The notes under the pieces: generated by a model
Database searches by the model: none
The model's input: the letters and a program-made list of their open reading frames with translations, nothing else
Told to the model about the DNA's origin: nothing
Part shown: positions 16,732-24,906 of the stretch, one piece after another
Layout of the letters: each line of letters begins with the position of its first letter
How positions within the stretch are numbered: position 1 is the stretch's first letter
Position numbers and translations under genes: made by a program
Assembly: GCA_900554305.1 (NCBI GenBank)
Contig: USGV01000008.1
Span: 1-61,139 of the forward strand
DNA length: 61,139 nt
Direction: 5' to 3'
Source of the DNA: an uncultured Mycoplasmatota bacterium
GTDB taxonomy: Bacteria; Bacillota_I; Bacilli_A; RF39; UBA660

Positions 16732-18081
16732 ATGATACAAAAACCAAAGGGATGTAATGATATTTATGGAAGAGAGGCAAAAATTTGGAAGTATGTAGAG
16801 AGTATCATTGATGCTACTATGGAGAAATATAACTATAATTATATTCGTACACCAATTTTTGAGTCTACTGAATTATTTCACCGTGGTATTGGAGAGAGTA
16901 CTGATATTGTAACAAAAGAAACTTATGATTTTGTTGATCGTGGTGGAAGAAATATGACACTTCGTCCAGAAGGCACTGCAGGAGTATGTCGTAGTTATGT
17001 TGAAAATAAAATGTATGGGGATCCAAATCAACCTGTAAAAGTTTATTATAATGGTACTATGTATCGTTATGAAAGACCACAATCAGGTCGTGACCGTGAA
17101 CTTACTCAATTTGGTATGGAAGTTTTAGGAAGCGATGATCCACTTAGTGATGCTGAAGTTATTTCACTTGCTGTTAATATTTATAAAATGTTAGGGTTAA
17201 AAGAAATTAAAGTTAATATTAATTCTTTAGGAGATAAAGAATCTCGTGATATGTATCGTAAGGCTTTAATTGATTATTTTAAACCTCATATTTCTGAACT
17301 TTGTGAAGATTGTCAAACTAGACTTGAAAAGAATCCACTTCGTATTCTTGATTGTAAAGTAGATGCTGATAATGAGTTATTGAAGAATGCTCCAAAGACT
17401 ATTGATTATTTGAATGATGCAAGTCGCGAGAGATTTGAAGCTGTTAAAGATTATCTTGATATTATGCAAGTTAGCTATGAAGTAAATCCTAATATTGTAC
17501 GTGGTCTTGATTATTATAACCATACAGTGTTTGAAATAGAAGCAAAGGTAGAAGGATTTGGTTCTAACAATGTACTTGGTGGTGGAGGTCGTTATAACCA
17601 TTTATGCAGTGAAATTGGTGGGCCTGAAACTCCTTGTATTGGATTTGCATCAGGAATTGGAAGAATTGTTCTTGCTTTAGAATTAGAACAAATTAAATTA
17701 CCAATCGTCGAGGATATTGATTTATTCTTAATGTATGTAAATGAAGATGAGAAGAAGTATGCTGCTTATTTAGCACAAGAGTTACGTATGGCTGGATTTA
17801 TTGTTGATACTGAATATACTGGACGTGCTTTAAAAGGACAATTTAAACAGGCAGATCGATTAAATGCTAAATATATTGCTATTTTAAATAGTGAAGATTT
17901 AGATAACAATGAAATTAAAATTAAAAATAATAAAACAAAAGAAGAAGAAATTATTAGTTTAGATGTTTTGATTTATTATTTAGATGAGAAATTAAATACT
18001 GGTGTTGAAGATATAGATGATGAATGTTCTTGTGGTGGAGAATGTGATGGAGATTGTCATTGTCATCATCACCATGAATAA
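16732..18081 (+). CDS. hisS: Histidyl-tRNA synthetase with Cys/His-rich C-terminal tail
   Basis: 449 residues, about 20-25 longer than usual. Class II synthetase: motif 2 around YRYERPQSGRDRELTQFG, histidine-binding GLDYYNHTVFE, motif 3 with IGFASGIGRI, and a C-terminal anticodon-binding domain (about 325-420). It charges tRNA-His. The last 19 residues (431-449) hold five Cys and five His in CxC, CxxxC, CHC and HHHH arrangements, which looks like a metal-binding tail. It lies under the T-box and is followed by aspS after 16 bp. The ribosome site is AGGAGGAGA. Confidence 0.97.
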   Translation: MIQKPKGCNDIYGREAKIWKYVESIIDATMEKYNYNYIRTPIFESTELFHRGIGESTDIVTKETYDFVDRGGRNMTLRPEGTAGVCRSYVENKMYGDPNQPVKVYYNGTMYRYERPQSGRDRELTQFGMEVLGSDDPLSDAEVISLAVNIYKMLGLKEIKVNINSLGDKESRDMYRKALIDYFKPHISELCEDCQTRLEKNPLRILDCKVDADNELLKNAPKTIDYLNDASRERFEAVKDYLDIMQVSYEVNPNIVRGLDYYNHTVFEIEAKVEGFGSNNVLGGGGRYNHLCSEIGGPETPCIGFASGIGRIVLALELEQIKLPIVEDIDLFLMYVNEDEKKYAAYLAQELRMAGFIVDTEYTGRALKGQFKQADRLNAKYIAILNSEDLDNNEIKIKNNKTKEEEIISLDVLIYYLDEKLNTGVEDIDDECSCGGECDGDCHCHHHHE

Positions 18082-18097
18082 TTAGTGAGGGATGTAT

Positions 18098-19840
18098 ATG
18101 AAAGAGATTAAGAATAATAGTTTACAACTTAGTGATGTTTCTCGTAATGTTACTTTGTATGGCTGGGTAGCTAAGAAACGTGATTTGGGTGGCGTTTGTT
18201 TTATTGATTTAAGAGATAGAAGTGGTATTGTTCAATTAGTTGCTCGTGAGGGAGAAGTTTATGATATTGCGAGTAGTTTAAAGAGTGAATCTGTTTTAAA
18301 AGTAAATGGAGTAGTTATGGAGAGGGAAAGTAAAAATCCTAATATGGAAACAGGTGATATTGAGGTTGAACTTTCTTCTATTGAAGTGTTAAATTCTTCT
18401 GCTGATTTACCTTTTGAAATTACTGATGATACAACAGCTTTAGAGGATACAAGATTAAAATATCGTTATTTAGATATTCGTCGTAATCCTATTAAAAATA
18501 ATTTAATTACTCGTCATAAAATAATGATGGCTGTACGTAAGTTTTTAGATAAAGAAGATTTTGTTGAAGTAGAAACACCAGTTTTATGTAAATCTACTCC
18601 AGAGGGAGCAAGAGATTATTTAGTTCCTAGTCGTGTTAGTAAGGGTAAATTTTATGCTCTTCCTCAATCTCCACAGTTATTTAAACAACTTTTAATGGTT
18701 GGTGGAATGGAAAGATATTTTCAGATTGCGAAATGTTTCCGTGATGAAGATTTAAGAAGTGATCGTCAGCCAGAGTTTACACAAGTGGATTTAGAGATGA
18801 GTTTTGTTTCAGAAGAAGACGTTATGGGGCTTACTGAGAAACTTATTGCCGCTATTTTTAAAGAAGTAAAGGGTATTGATATTGCTTTACCACTTCGTCG
18901 TATGAAGTATGATGATGCTATTCGTTATTATGGATCTGATAAACCAGATTTACGTTTTGATATGAAGATTCATGATGTTCATGATATTTTTCAAACTACT
19001 GAGTTTGGAGTATTTCAAAATGCATTAGGTGAAGATAGTAGTATTGTTTGTATTAAAGTTGATGGTAAGAGTGAGGAATTTTCTAGAAAGAAGATTGATG
19101 CTTTGACTGAATACATTAAAACTTATAAAGTAAAAGGTCTTCCTTATGTAAAATATGAAAACGGAGAATTTACTTCTGGTATTAGTAAGTTTTTATCTGA
19201 TGATGAGAAAAAAGCATTGATAGAAGAATTAGAACTTAAAGATAAAGATATGTTATTCTTTGGTGCTGATAAGAAAAATATTGTTTATACAGCAATTGGT
19301 GCACTACGTTTGAAGTTAGGTAAAGATTTAGAATTAATTAATAATGCTGATTATCAATTGTTATGGGTAGTAGAATTTCCATCTTTTGAATGGAGTGAAG
19401 AAGAAGGTCGTTATCTTGCTTGTCACCATCCATTTACAGCACCTCTTGATCGTGATGTTGATAAACTTCTTACCGATAAAGCTCATTGTTATTCTAAAGC
19501 GTATGATATTGTTATTAATGGATATGAAGCAGGTGGTGGATCTATTCGTATTCATGATGAGAATGTTCAAGAAAAAATGTTTCAGGCTTTGGAATTGTCA
19601 CAGGAAGATATTGAAGAAAAATTTGGTTTCTTCGTAGAAGCCTTAAAATATGGAACTCCACCTCATGGAGGGCTTGCGCTAGGACTTGATCGTTTAACTA
19701 TGTTACTTAGTGGTACTGATAATATTCGTGATGTTATTGCTTTCCCTAAAACTACCAGTGCAAGTGATTTAATGAGTGAGTGTCCAAATACTGTGTCTAA
19801 TGAACAATTAAATGAATTAGCTATTTCTGTTAAATCATAA
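18098..19840 (+). CDS. aspS: Aspartyl-tRNA synthetase
   Basis: 580 residues, full-length bacterial type: N-terminal OB fold (to about 105), class II core with motif 2 (FRDEDLRSDRQPEFTQVD), a GAD insertion domain (about 285-400), and motif 3 (GLALGLDRL). The ATG at 18098 was chosen because GTGAGGG ends 6 bp before it; the ATG at 18092 directly abuts that site. It shares the hisS T-box. No gatCAB is visible here, so discriminating or non-discriminating type is undecided. Confidence 0.97.
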   Translation: MKEIKNNSLQLSDVSRNVTLYGWVAKKRDLGGVCFIDLRDRSGIVQLVAREGEVYDIASSLKSESVLKVNGVVMERESKNPNMETGDIEVELSSIEVLNSSADLPFEITDDTTALEDTRLKYRYLDIRRNPIKNNLITRHKIMMAVRKFLDKEDFVEVETPVLCKSTPEGARDYLVPSRVSKGKFYALPQSPQLFKQLLMVGGMERYFQIAKCFRDEDLRSDRQPEFTQVDLEMSFVSEEDVMGLTEKLIAAIFKEVKGIDIALPLRRMKYDDAIRYYGSDKPDLRFDMKIHDVHDIFQTTEFGVFQNALGEDSSIVCIKVDGKSEEFSRKKIDALTEYIKTYKVKGLPYVKYENGEFTSGISKFLSDDEKKALIEELELKDKDMLFFGADKKNIVYTAIGALRLKLGKDLELINNADYQLLWVVEFPSFEWSEEEGRYLACHHPFTAPLDRDVDKLLTDKAHCYSKAYDIVINGYEAGGGSIRIHDENVQEKMFQALELSQEDIEEKFGFFVEALKYGTPPHGGLALGLDRLTMLLSGTDNIRDVIAFPKTTSASDLMSECPNTVSNEQLNELAISVKS

Positions 19841-19866
19841 GAATTATCATTTGATAATTCTTTTTC
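19841..19866 (+). terminator. Terminator of hisS-aspS
   Basis: GAATTATCA / TGATAATTC inverted repeat (19841-19849 with 19852-19860) followed by TTTTTCTTT. It starts directly after the aspS TAA. Confidence 0.85.
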
Positions 19867-19923
19867 TTTCTTGTTTTTGAATTACAGTTTTGATATACTG
19901 TTTTTGTAAAGGATATGAGAGTC

Positions 19924-20640
19924 ATGAAAGAGGAAAAAGTAAAAAAAGCAACTAATGCTAAGGTTCGTGCTTTAATTGAAGAAAGAAAAAAAAGAGCCAA
20001 GAAGAGAAAAGAAGCAAAGAAATTAAAAATTTCAGATATTAAGCATAGTGAGGGAGCTCATGTTGGGCATTTATTACATCGTATTAAAGCCAAAGAAGCT
20101 CAATTGACTTTTGTTTGTGTTTTAATAGTTCTTTCTATTATTTTAGTTAGTTTGTATTTTGTTTTTTCTTCTGTTAGAGAACCTATTCGTTATAATATTA
20201 TTAAAGTTGGGGAGTTTGAAGTCACATTTGATGATAGAGGAGAAAGCTTAGGAAATATCGTAGATTTGACACCAATTCGTCCTATGAGTTTGGAGGAAGG
20301 TGAAAAAACGCAATCTTATCAAGTTAAGATTGTAAATACTTCTGCTAAAGCGCAATCTTTCCAGATTAAACTTATGAAGGATGTAGCTATGGTACGCGAA
20401 GATAAATGTGCTGATATTCAATTGCCTATGCAATATATTCGCTATCAGATTGATGCTTATGATCCACAAATCTTAGATACTGCTGAACGCTCTCCGGTTC
20501 TTTATAGTGATACGTTAAATGCTGGTGAAATTAGATTTGTTGAAGTTAGACTATGGGCCGATGAGACTGTTCCAAATGAATATATAGATTTTCATTATCA
20601 TGGAAAGCTTGCTGTAAAAGCAATGAAGACTGCTAAATAA
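19924..20640 (+). CDS. Membrane-anchored protein with TasA/CalY-like domain
   Basis: 238 residues from the ATG at 19924; an ATG at 19915 is possible but only 2 bp from AAGGA. The first 60 residues are extremely basic (Lys/Arg-rich). One transmembrane helix (about 63-83) follows, then an external domain of about 150 residues. That domain has the pattern FEVTFDDRGESLGN, PMSLEEG, then YQVKIVNTS and FQIKL, reminiscent of the TasA/camelysin beta-sandwich of SipW-dependent matrix proteins. Here it is anchored and no SipW is nearby. The family call is tentative; topology is clear. Confidence 0.65.
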   Translation: MKEEKVKKATNAKVRALIEERKKRAKKRKEAKKLKISDIKHSEGAHVGHLLHRIKAKEAQLTFVCVLIVLSIILVSLYFVFSSVREPIRYNIIKVGEFEVTFDDRGESLGNIVDLTPIRPMSLEEGEKTQSYQVKIVNTSAKAQSFQIKLMKDVAMVREDKCADIQLPMQYIRYQIDAYDPQILDTAERSPVLYSDTLNAGEIRFVEVRLWADETVPNEYIDFHYHGKLAVKAMKTAK

Positions 20641-20656
20641 TTAGCAGTCTTTTTTT
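20626..20656. terminator. Bidirectional terminator between convergent genes
   Basis: Perfect 11-bp stem (20626-20636 with 20641-20651) with a 4-nt loop, preceded by A-rich and followed by T-rich sequence. Stop codons of both flanking genes lie in or beside the hairpin. Confidence 0.9.
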
Positions 20657-21414
20657 GAAAATAAGAAGTTTTCTATTATTTTATATGTTAGATCCGGGTA
20701 TTCTAAATAAGAAAAATGAGTGGCTTTAGGATAAATTACTAGTCCTGAATTTTTTACTTTCTTTTTTATTAGTTTTGCATCTTTTAATGGGGTATCACAA
20801 TCTTTTTCACCCCATAATATTAAAGTCTCTGGTTCAATATAATTAAGAAAGGCTTTTAAATCTTCTTTTATAACATTTTGAAATGTTTTAGTCATATTGG
20901 GTGGTAAAGATTTATAATCTGCTGATCCAAAAATTTGCAATAATGCTTTGTGATATTTTTCTTTCGATTTTTTAGGTAATATTTTTTTGATTTGTTTTAA
21001 TAATTTATATATTTTTTCTTTTATCCAAGTTTTTACTTTTTTCTTTCTTTTGATTCCAGCACTGTCTATTAAGATTAGTTTATCTATTTCTTCTTTATAG
21101 TATCCTGCTAATAATGTGGCAATTCTTCCGCCAAATGAGTGTGCAATAATAATGGGGTTTATAATTTTTTTGTCGTACATAAAATCTCTAATGATATTAG
21201 TATAATCGTAAATTGTTAAATCCTTACTAGGAAATGGGCTATTTCCAAATCCTGGATAGTCAATGATATAAATTGTAAAGTTTTCTTGTAATTTATTTAT
21301 TAAATAGGTGAAGGTTTTTCTAGTGTTTCCCCAACCAGGTAGGATTAGTATGACTTTTTCTTTCTGTCCATATTTTTCATAATAGATAGAGTAGTCGTCT
21401 TGATTATAATACAT
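20641..21414 (-). CDS. Alpha/beta hydrolase
   Basis: 257 residues, no signal peptide. The oxyanion segment LPGWGNTR, YPGFGNS, the nucleophile elbow AHSFGG (Ser about residue 105), an acid in LILWGEKDCDTP and a catalytic His in ATHFSYLEYP follow the order of the alpha/beta hydrolase fold. A Lys-rich cap region (about 145-185) is present. It is a cytosolic esterase, lipase or related enzyme; the substrate is unknown. The ribosome site AGGTGAT precedes the ATG on the minus strand. Confidence 0.85.
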   Translation of the reverse strand: MYYNQDDYSIYYEKYGQKEKVILILPGWGNTRKTFTYLINKLQENFTIYIIDYPGFGNSPFPSKDLTIYDYTNIIRDFMYDKKIINPIIIAHSFGGRIATLLAGYYKEEIDKLILIDSAGIKRKKKVKTWIKEKIYKLLKQIKKILPKKSKEKYHKALLQIFGSADYKSLPPNMTKTFQNVIKEDLKAFLNYIEPETLILWGEKDCDTPLKDAKLIKKKVKNSGLVIYPKATHFSYLEYPDLTYKIIENFLFSKKDC

Positions 21415-21481
21415 AAGATCACCTGTTATAGTGTATTCTTACTTTTAGAATTTGCTAGTATAATCCTTTTTCTTAAAATGC

Positions 21482-21511
21482 TTGTATATTTTATTTCGAT
21501 TATGATATAAT
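21482..21511 (+). promoter_or_regulatory. Promoter of 6S RNA
   Basis: TTGTAT (21482-21487), 18-bp spacer, TATAAT (21506-21511) with an extended TGA before it. The predicted start is about 21518, at the first base of the closing stem. Confidence 0.75.
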
Positions 21512-21517
21512 ATAAGT

Positions 21518-21706
21518 GTCAAGGAGATGCGAAATCTGTTCTCATATAAAACCGACTAAAGTGACGATACGGGAGTTCCGATCAGTTATCGGTGTTGAAG
21601 ACCTTCCACTTATACGTGGGTAGGGATCCTAAAGATAACGTACGAACACCCACCTGTGGAAATGCAGGTTTTATCGTTGGGCAGAACGCTCTTCCTTGAC
21701 TTTTTG
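21518..21706 (+). ncRNA. ssrS: 6S RNA (SsrS, BsrA-like)
   Basis: A non-coding stretch of about 188 nt with its own strong promoter. The ends pair: TCAAGGA (21519-21525) with TCCTTGA (21693-21699), and GTTCT near 21540 with AGAAC near 21682. Further nested inverted repeats and a terminal hairpin (CCACTTATACGTGG near 21606) give the long interrupted rod expected of 6S RNA. In B. subtilis the bsrA gene lies between aspS and yrvM (tcdA), and here the RNA lies between aspS and tcdA. 6S RNA binds sigma-A RNA polymerase in stationary phase. Identity rests on size, fold and synteny, not on a covariance search. Confidence 0.75.
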
Positions 21707-21727
21707 TTTGATTTTTTTTTGATTTTA

Positions 21728-21736
21728 TGGTATAAT
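21728..21736 (+). promoter_or_regulatory. Extended -10 promoter after 6S RNA
   Basis: TGG-TATAAT at 21728-21736, downstream of the T-rich 3' end of the 6S gene. It drives the 21760 gene. Confidence 0.6.
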
Positions 21737-21759
21737 AACCACACAAGGGGGAATAGCCT

Positions 21760-22617
21760 ATGTTAGTGCTTCCAATTGTCAATCGTGGTAGAATCATGCA
21801 TGTTAAGATAAGTTTAAAAGATGCGGAGAAAATTCATAATAGTGTTATTCTTGAAGGTACTAAAGAAAGTGATGTTATAGTAAATCAACAACCATTTTCT
21901 GAGTCTAGTTATTTACATGATAAAGAGGATAGCAGTGTTGTTAATTTTATTCGTAATACATCGTTAATTAGCCATAACGATTTTTTAGTTACTACTAGAG
22001 AAGAGTCTGAATCTAATCGCTATGATGTGTATCAAGTTAAACAACCGCCAAAATTTATTAATGCGGCACTTGACAATTTGTATGCTAGTGCTATTACGGA
22101 TATGAGAAAAGAAATTCCTAATGTAAAAAAAGGGCGTTATTTATCTTTTGAAAAATTGGGTCTTGGTAATCATTTGACAGATGAGAAGCTTTCTAGACTT
22201 CAGCAGATTGTTCGAACTGAACGTAATAGTAGTCGTTGGCCACAATTGTTTGAGCAAGCAGGTATTGCTGATATACCTCGTACGTTAGAGTTTTTAAATC
22301 ATTTTGATTGTACTATAATTAGTGATACAACACTTCCTGAAGAGACTATTCAAACATCTATTGCTGCTATGGAACCATTAAATACACAAGAATATCGTAA
22401 TTTAAAAAAATATTATCAAATGGCTCAATCTAATCAGGATATTTATTCTAGATTATCTGTAGCTTATCATTCTATTTATAACCAACCATATCGTTTGATT
22501 ATGTCTGAAAAACAAAAGAATCGTGTTAATATGGAAAATTATCAAGTGGCTAAGCAAAAGATTAAAGTTCCAAATGAAGTTATTAATGAGGTACATGATT
22601 ATGCAAAGACAGCCTAA
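21760..22617 (+). CDS. Orphan cytosolic protein upstream of tcdA
   Basis: 285 residues, no membrane segment or signal peptide, mixed charged. The N-terminal 90 residues appear beta-rich; the rest is helical (about 95-270). AAGGGGG precedes the ATG. An internal ATG at 21796 is possible but less well placed. Its 3' end overlaps tcdA by 17 bp, suggesting co-expression. I do not recognise the family. Confidence 0.8.
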   Translation: MLVLPIVNRGRIMHVKISLKDAEKIHNSVILEGTKESDVIVNQQPFSESSYLHDKEDSSVVNFIRNTSLISHNDFLVTTREESESNRYDVYQVKQPPKFINAALDNLYASAITDMRKEIPNVKKGRYLSFEKLGLGNHLTDEKLSRLQQIVRTERNSSRWPQLFEQAGIADIPRTLEFLNHFDCTIISDTTLPEETIQTSIAAMEPLNTQEYRNLKKYYQMAQSNQDIYSRLSVAYHSIYNQPYRLIMSEKQKNRVNMENYQVAKQKIKVPNEVINEVHDYAKTA

Positions 22618-23287
22618 GTTTTTGAATCGTTTAGAAATATTAATAGGACATGATGATATACAGACTTTAACTAAGAAGTCTGTTTTCATTTTAGGAATTG
22701 GTGGCGTTGGTGGCTATGTTTGTGAAGCTCTTGCAAGAAGTGGAGTAGGGAGATTAGTTTTAGTTGATTCTGATATTATTGATGTAACTAATATTAATAG
22801 ACAAATTATTGCGTTGCATTCTACTGTTGGTAGAAAAAAAGTAGAAGTGATGAAAGAGAGAATTTTAGATATTAATCCTGATTGTGAAGTGGAAGCTTAT
22901 GATATGTTTTTAGATAATGATTTATCTCTTTTGGATAAAGTAGATGTTGATTTTGTAGTTGATTGTTGTGATACTGTTTCTACAAAGAAAAATATTATAT
23001 CTTATTGTACTAGTAAAAATATTTCCTTTCTTACTTGTTTAGGAACGGCTAAAAAGTTTAATCCTAGTTTGTTAGAGATTACGGATTTATCTAAAACTTA
23101 TAATGATCCTCTTGCTAGAATTTTGAGAAAATATGTAAAAGATAGTCGTATTACTTCTAAGATACCAGTTTGTTTTTCTAGTGAATTACCAGTAGATGTT
23201 AAAGAGTTGGGATCTACAGCTTTTGTTCCAAGTAGTGCTGGGCTGTTGATTGCGAGTTATGTAATCTGTAATCTTTTGACAAAATAA
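22601..23287 (+). CDS. tcdA: tRNA threonylcarbamoyladenosine dehydratase (TcdA/YrvM)
   Basis: 228 residues. E1-like ThiF fold: nucleotide loop GIGGVGGYV (about 33-41), the RSGVGRLVLVDSD and TNINRQ motifs, and VDCCDTVSTK. It cyclises t6A37 to ct6A in tRNA using ATP. The ATG at 22601 was chosen, with AATGAGGT 8 bp upstream; upstream in-frame ATGs lie inside the preceding gene without a site. The neighbouring 6S RNA matches B. subtilis yrvM. Confidence 0.9.
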   Translation: MQRQPKFLNRLEILIGHDDIQTLTKKSVFILGIGGVGGYVCEALARSGVGRLVLVDSDIIDVTNINRQIIALHSTVGRKKVEVMKERILDINPDCEVEAYDMFLDNDLSLLDKVDVDFVVDCCDTVSTKKNIISYCTSKNISFLTCLGTAKKFNPSLLEITDLSKTYNDPLARILRKYVKDSRITSKIPVCFSSELPVDVKELGSTAFVPSSAGLLIASYVICNLLTK

Positions 23288-23349
23288 GACTCGGTAGGTA
23301 AATTTTGATTAATTGAATCTGTGAATACTATAATAAAAATAAAACAAAA

Positions 23350-23380
23350 GAATGTAAACAAAATCGTTTACATTCTTTTA
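23350..23380. terminator. Bidirectional terminator, tcdA / lexA operon
   Basis: Perfect 10-bp stem GAATGTAAAC / GTTTACATTC (23350-23359 with 23366-23375), A-rich left flank and T-rich right flank. Confidence 0.9.
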
Positions 23381-23929
23381 TTATCGTCTGCTACTTTTAC
23401 TTGCTTGTTTATCATAATATTTATTTAATGATTCTTGTAATAATACTCCAATGGCTTCTAATTTCTTTGCATCATAGTTATTATCTATTTCCTCATAAGT
23501 ACCAAATATATTAGGATAAAAGTCAATTGGTCCATGGTCACTAGTAGAAGTATTAAATGCTTTTATAGTATATCCTTCTGTATTGGCAATGACCGAATCA
23601 AAGGTGTGTACAACGAGTTCTGTAGGTTCTTCTATTTCAAATCGTAATATTTCTTTATCCTCATCTTTTTCTTTAGTAAGCATTACTCCATAACCACAGC
23701 TGATAGTTTGTATGTTACCTTTTCCCTGTGTTGCAGATATTGCTTCGGCAAGTATATCGCTGTCTATTAATTGATCAGTTTTATCGTGTAGATATAAAAA
23801 TAAGTTTTTTGATATTCTTTCGTCGTAATGATTATTCACTTGTAACATATGATCTAGTTCTTCCATTGATTTTTGTAGGTTTGCATTTTTTTGGCGTTGT
23901 ATAAATCCAATTTTTTCTTGTGTGTTCAT
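23381..23929 (-). CDS. Orphan protein in the lexA operon
   Basis: 182 residues. A helical N-terminus (about 1-75), a beta-rich middle (about 75-135) and a short helical end with a basic tail (KSSRR). No signal peptide. It lies 20 bp downstream of lexA on the same strand with a GAAAGGAAAG site, so it is likely co-transcribed with lexA and may be DNA-damage inducible. I do not recognise the family. Confidence 0.8.
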   Translation of the reverse strand: MNTQEKIGFIQRQKNANLQKSMEELDHMLQVNNHYDERISKNLFLYLHDKTDQLIDSDILAEAISATQGKGNIQTISCGYGVMLTKEKDEDKEILRFEIEEPTELVVHTFDSVIANTEGYTIKAFNTSTSDHGPIDFYPNIFGTYEEIDNNYDAKKLEAIGVLLQESLNKYYDKQASKSSRR

Positions 23930-23949
23930 TATAAATCTTTCCTTTCTTT

Positions 23950-24567
23950 TTAAAACTTTCTATATAATCCAATTGCTTTTCCTAAAATAGTTACGTTTTT
24001 TAGAATGATTGGTTCCATTGTATCATTTTCTGGCTGTAGTCTAAAATAACCATTTTCTTTATAAAATGTTTTTACTGTAACTTCATTGTTATCATTCATT
24101 GCGACTACTGTCTCACCATTATTAGCAGTATTTTTTCTTTCTACAATTAAGATATCTCCATCATAAATTCCTACATTAATCATAGATTCACCACTAACTT
24201 TTAGAGTAAATATCTCATTTCTTGTGGTAAATAAATTTGTTGGTAAGGCAAAATATTCATCTGGCATCTCGATTGCTTCTATCGGACTTCCTGCAGTTAC
24301 TTTACCAAGTAGGGGAACTTCTACAACATTTTCATCTTTTTCTATATATTCATTTGGTACTAATACTTCTATCGTTCTGTTTTTACCATTTCCTTTAGAA
24401 ATATATCCTTTTTCTTCTAGCTTTGTTAAATGAAAATGTATGGTTGCTGGTGAATTTAGATGTGCTTCTTCACCGATTTCTCTAACTGTTGGGGGATAAC
24501 CATATTGGGCAATCCATTTTTTTATGATTTGTAAAATCATTTCTTGCTTAGTTGTCAACTTTTCCAT
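23950..24567 (-). CDS. lexA: SOS repressor LexA
   Basis: 205 residues. An N-terminal winged helix (1-65) with the recognition region around PTVREIGEEAHLNSPATIHFHL. The self-cleavage bond is A92-G93 (VTAGS), nucleophile S128 (SGESM) and base K166. All are intact. A strong AAGGAGGG site precedes the ATG. The promoter carries a dyad like a LexA box, so it is likely autoregulated. The divergent neighbour is a small membrane protein, as with yneA in B. subtilis. Confidence 0.96.
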   Translation of the reverse strand: MEKLTTKQEMILQIIKKWIAQYGYPPTVREIGEEAHLNSPATIHFHLTKLEEKGYISKGNGKNRTIEVLVPNEYIEKDENVVEVPLLGKVTAGSPIEAIEMPDEYFALPTNLFTTRNEIFTLKVSGESMINVGIYDGDILIVERKNTANNGETVVAMNDNNEVTVKTFYKENGYFRLQPENDTMEPIILKNVTILGKAIGLYRKF

Positions 24568-24591
24568 GTATTTCCCTCCTTTTATATAAAC

Positions 24592-24620
24592 AGTTTAGCA
24601 TTAGTAGTGTAAAATGTCAA
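24592..24620 (-). promoter_or_regulatory. Promoter of lexA
   Basis: On the minus strand: TTGACA (24620-24615), 17-bp spacer, TAAACT (24597-24592). Confidence 0.8.
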
Positions 24621-24630
24621 ACAAATGTTT
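24619..24630. promoter_or_regulatory. Putative LexA operator at lexA
   Basis: AAAC-AAAT-GTTT dyad overlapping the lexA -35 box. It matches the Gram-positive SOS box GAAC-N4-GTTC except for the outer base on each side. Confidence 0.55.
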
Positions 24631-24640
24631 TAAAAATCTA

Positions 24641-24669
24641 TTGACACGAACAATTGTATGATATATACT
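24641..24669 (+). promoter_or_regulatory. Promoter of the lexA-divergent small gene
   Basis: TTGACA (24641-24646), 17-bp spacer, TATACT (24664-24669): eleven of twelve consensus bases. Confidence 0.85.
24647..24660. promoter_or_regulatory. Putative LexA operator in the divergent promoter
   Basis: CGAAC-AATT-GTATG fills the spacer between -35 and -10. The left half matches CGAAC exactly; the right half has GT of GTTCG. Binding here would block polymerase directly. Confidence 0.6.
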
Positions 24670-24696
24670 TGAGGTGTAATGAAGGGAGAGATGTGT

Positions 24697-24867
24697 ATGA
24701 ATATTAAAATGAAAAAAATTGTAAAAGAGGGGTTATGGCTATTTCTTCTTTATACTTTTATTACTTTATGTTTACTTTTAGCAACAGATAGAATTGAGAG
24801 ACTAGAGCAGCTAGAAGGTGATTTTAGAAATACAAATAGTAGTGTTTCTGTTAATTTTGGGAAGTAA
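24697..24867 (+). CDS. Small membrane protein divergent from lexA, candidate SOS division inhibitor
   Basis: 56 residues from the ATG at 24697, chosen because AGGGAG lies 8 bp upstream; in-frame ATGs at 24679 and 24691 lie before or against that site. A basic start, one transmembrane helix (about 13-31), then a short outer part with RIERLEQLEGDF. It sits where B. subtilis has yneA, the SOS cell-division inhibitor, but lacks a LysM domain. By size and topology it is closer to short SidA-type inhibitors. Regulation by LexA is inferred from the promoter; function is not proven. Confidence 0.7.
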   Translation: MNIKMKKIVKEGLWLFLLYTFITLCLLLATDRIERLEQLEGDFRNTNSSVSVNFGK

Positions 24868-24883
24868 TCAATTCGCTTTTATG

Positions 24884-24892
24884 TTATACTAC
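24884..24892 (+). promoter_or_regulatory. Extended -10 promoter of polA
   Basis: TGT-TATACT in the 39-bp gap before polA; the start follows TAGGTGATTTT. Confidence 0.5.
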
Positions 24893-24906
24893 TATTAGGT
24901 GATTTT

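Noticed and set aside
21518..21706. tmRNA, RNase P RNA or SRP RNA
   Set aside because: No tRNA-like ends or tag frame, no RNase P conserved cores, and no SRP GNAR-loop domain. Size and location fit 6S better.
21582..21797. 71-residue minus-strand frame over the 6S region
   Set aside because: It runs through a structured RNA and a plus-strand promoter, and has no ribosome site.
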